From: Lineus longissimus
Taxonomy: Eukaryota; Nemertea; Pilidiophora; Heteronemertea; Lineidae
Reading direction: 5' to 3'
Length of the DNA: 64,000 bases
NCBI RefSeq assembly: GCF_910592395.1
Contig: NC_088318.1
Coordinates: 5,724,756-5,788,755, forward strand
The first letter of the stretch is position 1, and every line of letters begins with the position of its first letter. The position numbers and the translations under genes are program-made. The notes below the pieces were generated by a model. It did no database searches and had not been told where the DNA came from. It was given only the letters and a program-made list of their open reading frames with translations. Positions 45,008-56,427 of this stretch are shown piece by piece.

Positions 45008-47888
45008 ATGCCGAAACGAAATTCCTATCCCTGTGGAGATTGCAAGCGACAATGCATCACGGACGTGATTTTTTGCGAGGGATGCTCGTTGGTGGTTCCA
45101 TGCTAAGTGCCAAGGGCTTCCGGGACCTATCTTCGAAGAGTTAGGTAAGTTGCCACTAGAGTACTGGTGTACGAGGTGCGTTACGTGGACCTCGGACCCA
45201 AATGCGTATAATTTCGGCGCATCTTTTCAGAGATTTTTGATTGGCATCACCCCTGACCTCGTGAGGGCAGCAGCAAGACGTGAGCAAATTCTCCTGCGCC
45301 GAAATGTCGGCCCGATTGCCGTACCGGCCCAAGGCTTTACTGCTATGTACCAAGAAAACGTACACGCTATCGACACAAACGCACAGCGTATCTTGGAGAA
45401 GAGTGGGGGAGTGCGAAACAGGCTACCTGTCAGCATTCCTGGTGATGGGGATTGTCTCTATCACGCGGTATCAGTAGCGCTCTGCGGAGATACGAGTCTC
45501 TCTAAAACCCCCGAGCTGCACGTAAGAACGGCCATTGAGTTAATTCTTCACCGCGATTTCTACATCAAACAGAATGTTGATCCGGTATGGGACGCGCTCA
45601 CCCAAAGTTTTGATGACGCCTGTTCTGACTGCCTCCGACGAAACGAATCTTCCGCGTGGTGTTTTCACGCTCTCGTCTCAGTGGTCGGCCGCTCGATTGT
45701 ATCCATGTATCCGCCAATGAATGGTCATATGGACCCTGCTGTACGCCGCCTCAGCACGATGTTTGTTCCGCGAACTTCAAAGAACAGGGGAACGAATGCT
45801 GCCATTCACATCCTCTGGAAGTGCTGCGTTAAATCGCGGAACATGGACTCCCAGCCATTTTGTGCCTCTCTTAAAAGTTGACAACAAGCGAAAAGGAACC
45901 TTGGTCCACGACGAACAGTCCAACAAGCGCAAGCGCAAAGTGATGACATCAAGTCCGACTACTGCTGACCCACCGGCACCGCCAACGATTGACATTTCCG
46001 CCGTCTCTGACCCCACCGCCGACGTCGTCACTAATCCTCTTCGCCAAAGTCCACCACCCACGATAGACATTTCCGCCGACTCACCTGACTCCATCACGGA
46101 CGTCAGTACGCCACGCGAAAGTCCACCACCTATGTTAGACATTTCCGCCGATTCACCTGACCCCACTGGCACCGCGGACGTCACTACGCCACGCAAAAAT
46201 CCACCACCAATGATGGACATTTCCGACGTCTTACCTGACCCCACCGCCAACGTCTCTACTACACTATGCGAAAGTCCATCGCCACCTATGCGGGAGATTT
46301 CTGCCGCCGCCTCACCTGACCCCACCGCCAACGTCAGTATGTACCTATTCCGGGACATAACTCCACCATCGCCAACGCATGCCTCCACACTGCTCGAAGA
46401 CGAGACTTTACCACGCGGAGATCAGACATACATTGTTCGACCTGACGTACGAATTCCGGAGATAAATGAATCATCCATTGAGGAACCTAATTCAATTACG
46501 CCGGCCGCGGAAGACTTCGAATTGACGTTTCAAATCGTTGACGACGGGACTAAACGGTCAAGAAACAAATTGATTGACAGCCACGGTTACACGTACAACG
46601 TTATGCGCCGTCGTTATAACAATACTACAACTGATTGGCAATGCACGATCCGGCCGAAGCATAATCCGTGTCGCGCTATGGTGACACAGAAGGGGGACCA
46701 ATTTATGGTTGGGAAAAATGCGCATAACCATCAAGCACAACCAGGTGCAGCAGTCGTCTCCAAGATAACCGCATCCATGAAAGATAAAGCCGCCGAAAAC
46801 GTGTACAAGTCAGCATCCGCTATTGTGACTGAAGTCCTTCTTGAGCACGTGAACTCAGGTCCATATCCTTCGCTACCGAAAATGAGCTGCTTAACCCGAG
46901 CAACTAATCGCTTTCGCCAGAAGAATCGCCCGCAAGATCCCACAGACATAGAATTTGAGCTCCAAGAGGACCACGTCGCTGAAAATTTTTTAAAAGCTGA
47001 CATTAATGTCCGAGATCGCCAGCATTTCATCTTCGCAACAGATGAACAAATCCACCTCCTGAGTAAAGCAAAGACCTGGTACGCTGATGCCACGTTTAAA
47101 CTTTGCCGGTCGCCCTTCAAACAGCTTTTCTCTATTAACGCCTTCGTCAAGAGTGGGGAAGACACTAAACAGTTGCCCCTCGCGTTTGAATTGATGTCCG
47201 GCCGAAGGAAGCGCGATTATAAAGCAATCTTGCAAAGGTTGAAGGAGATTGTCGGAGAGGTTCGCGTCGATAACATCGTTATTGACTTTGAAAGTGCCAT
47301 GTGGGGGGCTTTCCGCCGAGTATTTCCAGGCATCAAAATCACAGGATGTCTGTTCCACTGGACCCAAGCAATTTGGCGGAAAGTCCAAGAACTCGGCTTG
47401 CAAACGGCCTACGCGAACGATAAAAGTGCACACGACTACATAAAGAAGTTAATGGCCCTACCATTCCTTCCCGCCGACAGGATACGCGAGATTTTCGATG
47501 TAATGAAAACAAGGGCAACCTCGCAGCCTCTGTCGCAATTGGTGACATACATCGAGAAAACGTGGTTCGATAATCCGACTGGAATGAAACTTCTTGGAGC
47601 GTGTACATGTCACCCATACGGACGAACAATGACGTCGAGGGGTGGCATAACGCGATAAACAGACGGGCCGGAGTACGCAGCGAACTCCCTTTCTACCAGT
47701 TGATCAACCTCTTGAATTCAGAAGCGCAAATTGCGCATCTTCAGGTACGGCTGGTTTCTGAGCGCAAGTTGCGCAGAATACAGCGAAGGAAGTACGTTGC
47801 GCTTCAAAGACGTATCTTTAAGGCATGGGATGATTACAGCGACGGGGAGATAACGACAGTTGTTGAGAGTTTGTTCGCACTTGAATGA
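45008..47888 (+). pseudogene. MULE transposase with PHD-OTU-FLYWCH-DDE architecture
   Basis: The PHD finger from ATG 45008 has 'CGDC', 'CEGC', then after a one-base frameshift 'WFHAKC' and 'WCTRC'. The OTU cysteine protease has 'GDGDCLYHAVS' (catalytic Asp and Cys) and the catalytic His block 'WTPSHFVPLL', which falls in a second frame after a shift near 45830. A Pro-rich linker (45960-46340) repeats 'PP.(I/L/M)DIS' about five times. The FLYWCH finger is at 46560-46735. MULE DDE blocks are 'WYADATFKL', 'NIVIDFESAMWGAF' and 'GCLFHWTQA'. A third frameshift near 47600 precedes 'NNDVEGWHN' and the end at 47888. It cuts and pastes the element; OTU may deubiquitinate. Confidence 0.88.
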
Positions 47889-47904
47889 ACCAGTAACCTC
47901 ATAG

Positions 47905-48127
47905 ACATCCATTCGCGTTGGCTCGCTCAATTACGTACTTATTATTGATTGAGAGGGGTCATTCAACCGCACTTCAACGCAGATTTGGAGGCCTTTGCAA
48001 GGCCTTCGCGTTGGCTCGCTTCACCGTCTGTATCCGTGTATACGTACTTATTATTGATTGACAGGGGTCATTCAAACGCACTCCAACGCAGATTTGGAGG
48101 CCTTTGCAAGGCCTTCGCGTTGGCTCG
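47905..48127. repeat. Tandem duplication before MULE right TIR
   Basis: A ~120-bp unit ('cttattattgattga.aggggtcattcaa' to 'ggccttcgcgttggctcgct') occurs twice in direct order, differing at a few bases plus a small insertion. Confidence 0.85.
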
Positions 48128-48132
48128 CTCGT

Positions 48133-48290
48133 CTCCACCCATGTAGCGAAACGTCCTCCATGTAGCGAAACGACCATACCCATCATGTAGCGAAACGACT
48201 CCACCCATGTAGCGAAACGACCTACCATGTAGCGAAACGACCGCCACATGTAGCGAAACGACTTGTAGCGAACTGGCAATGTAGCGAAAC
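48133..48290. repeat. MULE right TIR
   Basis: Seven to eight copies of 'atgtagcgaaacgac', the reverse complement of the left TIR. Confidence 0.9.
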
Positions 48291-48332
48291 GACAGTAATT
48301 CGTCTGTCCCATCACTGATTTTGAAATCCAAC

Positions 48333-50861
48333 ATGGCGGCCCCCAGCAAAGATGATTCCTCGAATATTGCCAGGTGTTTAAACGAACTTTGTGCCATAAA
48401 TCTTGGTGGTATCACTTCAAATGAGGAGTTTGCTGGACTGATAGAAGACTATTTTGGGGATGAGGATCCAGGAAGTGACTTTGAATCGGAGGAGGATGAG
48501 TTAGAAGGTTAGTTTGTTGTGTTCCATATCTCGCTGTACATTAATGTACACAACTGTACACCAATGTACACAAAAAGGTACAGCAATGTTTTCAAACAGC
48601 ATTGGGAGTGTCTAAACCTGTTTAAAAATGTGCTAGAAAGCCAACAATTGCACTATTGTGTACAAATTTTACTAGTAGGGCCTACACAAGGTAAATTGCC
48701 TCAACTAATGATGTTCATTTTTATTTCAGCAGAGTCCATAGTGGTCGAAGATGATGGTGATGAACCCCTTGTTGTCGTGGAACCCCAGGCAGAAAGCATA
48801 CCAAAATTACGTCGTGATTTTGCAACACGTGGAGGTCAAGACTTCCATTCATCTGCTGGGAATTGTGACGCCAAACTGCATGCTCCGTTCTCGTGTAAAT
48901 GCAAGTTTTCCGCCGGAGAACCATGCTCCCGGTCCTTTGACACCGATGAACTTTCATTGCTACGGATGCAACATCTTGAGCTTGATAACAAAGAACTTGA
49001 CTTTATTCTGCTGGGCCAAATCCGAAGTAACCTTCATCGTTCCGATGAAACAGTCAAATCGAAAAAGAAGGAGCAGAAAGCGCGTGTGTTATACAGATTG
49101 GACTACTTCCATGAGCATCGCAAGATCTGCAAGGAGACATTCATGTTCATTCATGGGAAAAACAAAGACAGACTTTCTAATGTGATGCACCATTAAGTGA
49201 ACAATGGTGTGGTTGAACGCATCCACAAGAACAAGGGAAAACAAGTGAAGCATGCATTGACTGTCCCAGATATTGAACATGTAGTAACATTCATAAACAA
49301 TTTTGCCGAAGAAAATGCAGTACTCTTGCCGGGTCGAATCCCGGGTTACAAGAGGGATGATCTCAGACTTTTACCTTCATCGGTCAGCAAGGCGGGCGTG
49401 TACCGTCTTTATTCAAGCTCCGTTGTCACACAGGGAGATAAGGCTGTGGGTGACAAGACATTCTATCGGCTGTGGAAAGAATACGTTCCATACATTCTTC
49501 CAATGAAGCCGATGACTGATCTTTGTTGGACGTTCCAGCAGAACAGCAAGCTGCTGTTGAAGTCTGTCAATCGGACAACTGCAGAAAAGTCTGACGCCCT
49601 AAAAACAGCAGAGCAACATCTCTTGGATGCCACTACAGAAAGAAGCCTGTACAACGCCAAGGTGAAAGACTGCAAAGATGCCCTTGACCAGCACAGCATC
49701 ACTGACCTGAACCGTCCTGGGAACAACATACCAGATTCATCAGTTGAGGCTGAGGTGAGTACATGTACCTGACAGAAACATTGGCTTAAAATAACATTAT
49801 CGTTAGATTGCATTACTCATGTTCATATCAACATCAAACATAAAAGTCTGTTCAATCTTTTTCAGGTTCATTACAGCTTTGACTTCGCCCAGCAGATCCA
49901 TTATCCACACGACCCGATGCAGCCAGGACCCATTTTCTTCAAGACGCCGAGAAAATGTGGTGTATTTGGGATGATGACAGAAGGTATACCCAAGATGGCG
50001 ATCTTCTTGCTGGATGAAGCCACCAACGTCGGCAAGGGTGCGAACTGTGTAATCTCTCTGTTGGATTTCTTCTTTGACAATTACGGTTTGAAGGAAACAG
50101 TGGCCCATCTTCATGCAGACAACTGTTCTGGTCAAAACAAAAACAATGCGATGGTGCAGTACCTGTCTTGGCGAGTGCTGACTGGCCGACACTCTGGGGT
50201 CAAGTTGTCGTTTATGTTGGCAGGGCACACCAAGTTTGCCCCAGATTCTATGTTTGGTCTGTTCAAACGAAAGTTTCGATCAACGAAGGTGGACTGCCTG
50301 GCCGACATAGAACAAGTTGCCGTTGATGCTTCCCCACGCGAAGTTCTCCTCACACAGCTCTGTGGCAATGAAGCTGGAGATGTCATTGTCCCTGTCAGGC
50401 AATGGGACACTTACCTGAGCCAGTTCTATCGAAAGCTGCCAGAGATCAAGCCGCTCCACCACATCGAGTTCCTCCAGGATGGCTCTGTCAACACTCGCTA
50501 CATGAGTGAATCTAACACTGTCAGTCAGAACATTCTCAAATGTGATCGTGCTGATGTTGGGCAGGGGAAACCTGAGGTCATTGTTCCGAAAGGTTCAAAT
50601 GAGCAACGTGTTGCGTACCTGTACAACGATATCCGAGAGTTTGTGTCGGACGAGTGCAAGGATCTCGTGTGCCCAAAACCAGCTGCTGCAATGGATGTTG
50701 ATCAACAACGTGATGGTCCTCCTGAGGATGTACTTCCAGTTCCGGTGCCAGAAGTCGCTACTCCAACTCCTGGTCGAGGCCGAGCTGCTCAAAATCGTGG
50801 ACGGGGTCGTCCTAAGAAGACACCAAGAGGCCGTGCTGCAAAGAGGCCTAGGACAGAATAG
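48333..50861 (+). pseudogene. Gene B, DUF7869-type transposon protein, nearly intact
   Basis: Exons: 48333-48507, 48730-49754, 49866-50861; all borders are GT...AG and phases join. One in-frame TAA at 49194 follows 'VMHH', where the family has an aromatic residue; otherwise open. Blocks in order: acidic N-terminus, Cys-x-Cys region, 'KAGVYRLY', 'KTFYRLWKEY', 'MKPMTDLCW', a coiled-coil, 'YSFDFAQQIHYP', 'HADNCSGQNKNNA' and 'LAGHTKFAPDSMFGLFKRKF'. The C-terminus is RG/basic rich ('PGRGRAAQNRGRGRPKK'), AT-hook/RGG-like. Paralogue of gene A with the second intron extra. Function unknown. Confidence 0.8.
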
Positions 50862-50887
50862 ACTGTTTCCGCTATTTGTAGACTTTA

Positions 50888-51190
50888 GGCGTGGCTTACA
50901 CTGTTGCCATGGTAATTATTGAAATTGACACTAGTACTATCTTCTCTTGAATTCTAGGCCACATCTTTTATCAGAAATGGAAGTTATAAGCCTGTATTGT
51001 GTACTGTATGATTGAAAAATTGTGATCGCCTTTACATGTAGGCGTGGCGTGGTGTACACTGTTGCTATGGTAACCATTGAAATTGACAGTACTAAAATTA
51101 TCACCTCTTAATGCTGAGCCACATGGTTTTAATCTTTATCAGAAATGGAAGTTATACTATAGTAAGCCTGTATTGTGTACAATCTCGGTC
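50888..51190. repeat. Diverged tandem repeat, ~158-bp unit
   Basis: 'ggcgtgg..tacactgttgc.atggtaa' to 'atcagaaatggaagttat...taagcctgtattgtgta' occurs twice, about 158 bp apart. 51190-51790 has no recognisable feature. Confidence 0.75.
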
Positions 51191-51792
51191 AGAAGTTATT
51201 AACCACCTGATATTTGTAAATTACTCCGTTATTCCCCAATATTTTTTCACCAATTTCTGATGCATGGTAGTTAGGTCATTTGTCCATCATTTGGCAAAAT
51301 GATTTTTCTGATCAATGGGCGGACTTCGGTTTTGTCGTTGTTCAAAGATTACCGGTCCAATTGAGATTTTCTTAAACTCTGCAATTCCTGAAAATTTTCA
51401 CCTGTAACATCTTCTTGTTACTGCATAGATGGATATTACCATCAAACATTTTCAAAATATTTGATTTTTTAACGTGAAAATGGCAACTTTGTTGGGATTT
51501 TGGCACTCTGTTTCTGTGTCCAGTGAACAGCACTCTGAGATGACCCCTTTCTATAGTTTGGTTTAGTGGTTTTCCTAGACTTCATCAGTTTCATAATTGA
51601 CATCCTGATTGAATGGTTGAAACTGACCTGCATTCATCCTTTAGGAAGAACATGGCATGGGGTTGTAAGATCGCCTATTATATTAGGCCTTGGCCATTGA
51701 AAATACTCTCAGTATCTCCTGAATAGCCAGGATGAACCTGGAAAGCACCCAAGTTTTGATCTGTTCAGTCTGCTGTCAACACATGTTTTGAT

Positions 51793-52275
51793 ATGCCGAG
51801 GACACATGGCTCAAGAGAACTTTCTGAGTATCAGAAAGGTCAGTTGATGTCATTGAAAGCTGCAGGGAGGAGTAATCGAAATGTGGCAAGGGAAATTGGT
51901 TGTTCTCATGCAACAGTGCAATTTTGGTGGACCCGCTTCCACAATGAAGGAAATCTTCATCGCTGAGAAAGACCAGGTGCCCCAAAATGCACCACTGAAC
52001 GAGAGGATAGACAGCTTGTTAGGCAATCGAGGATGCATCCGTTCAAAAATGTGAAATCCTTAAGAAATGATGTGGGTTTGAGGGCCAGCCTTTCAACTGT
52101 TAAGCGGCGCCTCAGAGTGGCAGGACTAAACGGTTGCATTGCAGCACAGAAGGACAAACTAACTGATGCCCACAAGTTGAGCAGATACAACTTTGCAGTG
52201 GCTCATCAAGACTGGACTATTGAACATTGGCGTCAAGTTGCATTCACTGATGAGAAGACACTGATCGAGCATACA
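51793..52275 (+). pseudogene. Tc1-like transposase fragment
   Basis: The frame from ATG 51793 shows the paired helix-turn-helix of Tc1 ('LSEYQKGQLMSL', 'NVAREIGCSHATV'), a TGA at 51964, 'RPGAPKCTT' linker motif, 'LSTVKRRLRVAGL', then 'WRQVAFTDEKT' with the first catalytic Asp. It ends soon after, so the second Asp and the third acidic residue are missing. No TIRs seen. 52276-52783 has nothing recognisable. Confidence 0.8.
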
Positions 52276-52783
52276 ATTTTTACCCCAGGTACCAAATGTC
52301 TGGAATGTTTGTCATAGTATTTGGATACTACAGCAATGCTCCAAGACAGGTATTTTAGGTCTATAATATCATTTTCAATGGCGTAAAATGGCGTGAAATC
52401 CCTTCATTGTTTTACAGTTGATCAATTAAAAAATAAGGGTAAATACCGAAAACAAAAATTGCGATATCTCGGCTTATAATTGGTCAATCTGAAAAATTTA
52501 AGAAGTTCTGAGATTGTTGTCCCAACAGCTTTCAGATAAAGTCATTTTTATGACTCTACCTAAAAGTTCATTTTTTGAGTGGGTAATGCTACTACCACTG
52601 GGGTACTTTTGATGTTGAAAAATTGGATCAATGGGTAATTTTTACAAAACACATTTTTTGATGCATCCTGATTTCGTCATGCGTGGGTGGATTATAAACT
52701 AACAATTTTTCAGCCTTAGGTAATTACATTTTATTTCATATACTTTTGACTAAGTAAGTTTGTACATGTTTTGCAATCTCTAT

Positions 52784-55216
52784 TCATGATTGAGGTAACA
52801 GTGACATCACATGGAGTCTCATTTGTCTATATGAGTTTAAACCCCATTCATCATCATTATTGTTTGGGTCAAACTGCTCACAGATTCTTGTAACCAGTTC
52901 CTCCTCAATTGGTATCAGGATATTCGGTACCACAATCTCATTGGCCACACGGTCTTCAAGTGGAATTGGTGCATCTGGGTCCAAGCCGAAGTGCAGAATT
53001 TCAGTCTGTAAAGATATATTAGTGCATTACATACATTATATATGCAAATTCTAATTAGTTATGTTATGATATAATTTTGTTTAAAAGATTTAATTGTTAT
53101 GATAACCAGTCATTTATGTTTTGATACATTCTTTGAAATACACAATATTTTTTGAGAAAATTGTTGTTGAGTTAGTATTCTACTAGAGACTGCAGTGTCC
53201 ATGTGATCGAAACTACTTATATATTTTATTGCTTAACTAAATATACCTGATTCAGTTCTTCGAAATATTCCCTTGCAATAAGATCCGGTCCACCAAGAGT
53301 AGATAGGCCTTTGATGAAAAGTTGCCTTGGTGTCATATTCCTCTCCGTGCGAATTTTGTGACTGTTCCACACCTCGGTGAATCTAGCCAAAGTCTCATTT
53401 AATCTTGGGCAATAGATGTGATGGAGGCAGAATAAGTCTACACTATTTTCACAGTCTAAGATGCCTTCATCTTCCATGTGACTGAAAAGCTGATAGAAGG
53501 TGGAAACTACAATTGTGTAGACATCGCGCCATAACCTCTCAATACGAGAGTTGTGAACACTTCTCCCAGTGATGAATGATCCACGATTAGGACCACGCAT
53601 CGGATGAGAAAGCATCCACATGGCTATATCACGATTCTCCACCCCTTTGTCAGCGCGAACCCTTGATGGAAGTCCCCAGGTTTTGACAGCTTCCTGGAAG
53701 ACACTGAGCACAGTAGATGACTTGTTGTTAGTACTGCAGCTCAAGTATACAATAAGACGACTAAAGCCATCTATTCCGCCATGTATGATCAGTTTCCATC
53801 TGAAAGAGTTGAAAGAATAAATGAAATTAACACTTTTATCATGTTTATATTGCAAAATTTAAAAAAAACAACTTTGTCCAAACACTTTGGTTTTTAAACA
53901 AAGCCAGAAATTATTGTTTCTCACTTCAGTTTAGTTACAAAAGAATTGCCCACTTGAAGCTGAGCAACAGTTTCCTAAATAGTATTGAAGTAGAATAACC
54001 CAATAAAGCTCACTGTATTAGTTTGTGATGTCCATCAATATGCCACAAGGACAAAGGTGACTTCACCCAAAACTTGCGTCTTCTTATATTCCGAATTCTT
54101 CGAATGTTGCATCCGTCGGGATCAACCCTCCACATGGAACATCGCAGTCTGTACTGTTGTACCCGAATTCCCTGCCTCCGAAGGTCACCCTCGATTGTCT
54201 TGAATCCTGGAATGAGTGCATGCATATACAATGTACAATGTAGATATCTTACTGAACTGTTGGAATAAAGCATAAATAATGTCAAGCTGTGAAAATTTAA
54301 TCTTATTTTACACTTGGTTTCAAATAACTTATGCCAAAATATGTGTACTTAACTATGCACTAGTCTATGTACCCAATTTTACCTACTTTGTAAAGTGTTA
54401 ACAGTACATGTATATTCAAAATAGTTTGGAAGGACAAAATTTACTTACCAGCATTGGAATTATTCATCCAAGTCAAATTATGTCCCTATACCCTACATCA
54501 CAGGTTATGAGACTTAGGTCATGAGGTGGGGAGAGTTGTATATGTATGAACACTGCCCCTCCTTCATTTTTGTCCTTTAGGTCTATAGAACCCCTTAAAA
54601 AACCAATAGCGGTGTCGTGAAACTTTGATATAGGCCTACACAGGGAGGGGATGATGATGACCATATGGAGTTTTCTTTGAGAAGTTTCTGCTCAGAGTAT
54701 GACTGTTTTTCTGGAAGATCCACTTAGAGCTCGATTTATTTTGCCTCTCCCAAGGATGAGGAGACTCCTTATCCAGTGTGGAATCTGGATTGAGTGAAGA
54801 TTATTGGTTGGAGGCCTCGGTTGGGCAAAATAAATTGAAATGTTAACCAATCAAATGGAAAACTTACCCAAGAGATATTCAATCTGTTCTTTGACTCCGG
54901 GAAGATGTAGTTTTGGCCTACCCCGGCTGCGGTTGCCATTGCCATTGGCATTATCTGGCAAGACTGGCGCTGGACGTGGTCGTGGAATGCTCACAGTGTT
55001 CTCAAAATGCTCTCGCAGCAAATTTAATATCTGTACCAGAAGAGTTGGAATGGACTCTAGATTGACATCCCCAATGCATATTTCAGCACAGTCTCTAGCC
55101 AAAGATTCAACCATGAAAATCACAGATTCCTCTAAATTTACCTGTCGTTCTATACATATTTCCACCTCAACGAGAACGCGCTTAACACGGTCTGCTAAGT
55201 GCAAAAGCAAGGCCAT
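52784..55216 (-). CDS. IS3EU-like DDE transposase, four exons, intact
   Basis: Minus-strand exons 55216-54868, 54206-54014, 53799-53247 and 53005-52784 have consensus borders (gtaagt, gtgagc, gtatat donors; cag/ag acceptors) and phases that join to 438 codons without a stop. The N-terminal region is helical, then '[10 protein letters not shown]'. The integrase core has D in 'WHIDGHHKL', D in 'RADKGVEN' and E in '[10 protein letters not shown]'. '[10 protein letters not shown]' follows. It cuts and joins the TIRs. Being intact while neighbours are broken suggests recent activity. I found no other complete gene for this element. Confidence 0.85.
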
Positions 55217-55304
55217 TTGAAGTGCGCCTACTACATTACAGTTACCAATTGGTAAATCGTATGTCGCTTAGAGCAAAAACAATAATCATCAAGACACAAG
55301 AGAA

Positions 55305-55596
55305 CCGCGATGCGGGAGGCTGAGGAACCTTATATGCGACAGCAGTTATCCGACAGCACTTATCCGACAGCACTTATCCGACACTAGTTATCCGACACTA
55401 GTTATCCGACACTAGTTATCCGACGGCACGTTTATGCGACAGTAGTTATACATTCGCGTTATGTTCTTTGTAGGGGTCGCGAGTTAGATACGCGCGTTTT
55501 GCTCTGTACGCACGGGTTGCTCTACACACACACACGAGTCGCCAGTTATAAAGACGCGTTTTAGGACATCATTTAATGCCGAAATAACCGCCCATA
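55305..55596. repeat. Right TIR with six 14-bp subterminal repeats
   Basis: Inverted copy of 41191-41468. It has six 14-bp units against five on the left, which explains the 14-bp length difference. It contains a short (ac)n run near 55525. Confidence 0.92.
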
Positions 55597-55602
55597 GATG
55601 TC
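55597..55602. other. Target-site duplication, right copy; contains kinase ATG
   Basis: 'gatgtc' after the right TIR, identical to 41185-41190. The ATG of the kinase frame (55598-55600) lies inside it. Confidence 0.9.
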
Positions 55603-56356
55603 GCTCGTCAAGAAAGTACTGTTAGTAGCAGTTGAAGGCCAAATTGGGGCGGGAAAAACAACCTTGCTGTCGAGTCTTGATCAGCTCTACAAACAACATC
55701 CGAATCCTCTATTTTCGTTTTCTTATATCCAAGAAGGACTAGACAAATTTACGACCTTTGGTCAACACAATCCGCTCGCGCTGGCCTATGCTAATCCAAA
55801 AGAGAACGTTGCCCTAGCCCAGATACATATTACCCGTAGCATAAACTCTGTCATCAGGAAAGGATTTAAACTTTTGGAGAATAGTTCCATTTCTGACGAC
55901 TCGAAGATATACCATGTTGTAGTCACAGACAGAAGTCTGCTCGGACCTTTTCCTTTCGTCGAATGTGCAACTCAGTTAGGTTCTATCGGAAATTTCGGGA
56001 GAGACTATTTGCGAGCCGAGACCTTGCAGTTTGCTCGTCGCACGCTATTTAAAATCGGTCTCCCTGAAGGTTACAACGGCATTTACTACATCGATGTTGA
56101 CTCAGAGGTGTGTCTAGATAGAATCCAAGCCCGGGCCCGAACATACGCGAGCCTAGTTGATAAGACTTATTTAGACACTGTGGCCGTGCAATATCGTCTT
56201 CATCTCGATTGGTGAACCGACGTTGAGGGCAGACAGTACTTCTGCGGGGATAGAAGCAATGTGATTAGAACTGCCAATCCAAGTGCGACACATTTGCTCA
56301 GTTTTCTCGAGTCTCTAGTAAAGACGGTTGAGAACAAACAAATAAGCATGTGGTAA
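55598..56356 (+). pseudogene. Deoxynucleoside kinase
   Basis: The P-loop 'VEGQIGAGKTT' is at residues ~12-22; a DRS block 'TDRSLLGPF' and the late 'DSEVCLDRIQARAR' lid-like region match the thymidine kinase 2/dNK family. It phosphorylates deoxynucleosides with ATP, the salvage step that pairs with dUTPase upstream. TGA at 56213 interrupts the frame after 205 codons; the same frame then stays open to TAA 56354 (252 codons), a normal family length. The transposon inserted across the start codon, preserving the ATG but replacing the upstream region with the TIR. Confidence 0.85.
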
Positions 56357-56427
56357 CGCTGTTCTGGCACCTCTTAGTAAGAGACTTACCGCTGATATTT
56401 AGACTCCATTCGTTGCTTTCCTAGTCT

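Larger units (their letters stand above)
42367..48301 (+). mobile_element. MULE DNA transposon with PHD, OTU and FLYWCH domains
   Basis: Bounded by inverted repeats rich in 'gtttcgctacatg' and by a candidate 8-bp duplication 'gtctgtcc' (42359-42366 and 48302-48309), within the MULE size range. The outermost ~11 bp on each side ('ggtatcaggct' and 'gaattactgtc') match poorly, so the exact ends are tentative. The single transposase gene is broken by three frameshifts. The element sits only 32 bp upstream of the ATG of gene B. Confidence 0.8.
41191..55596 (-). mobile_element. IS3EU-like DNA transposon, 14.4 kb, perfect 6-bp TSD
   Basis: Long terminal inverted repeats starting 'tatgggcggttattt', flanked by perfect 'gatgtc' duplications, and a four-exon DDE transposase on the minus strand at the right end. 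I assign it to IS3EU from the IS3-like catalytic domain and, from memory, the 6-bp duplication. The rest of its 14.4 kb holds other mobile DNA: a MULE, a DUF7869-type gene and a Tc1 piece. Those are more decayed than the transposase, so they may have been carried as cargo. Confidence 0.85.

Noticed and set aside
48333-50861. Gene B as cargo host gene of the IS3EU element
   Set aside because: A paralogue (gene A) lies inside its own separate insertion in the satellite, so the family is mobile by itself.
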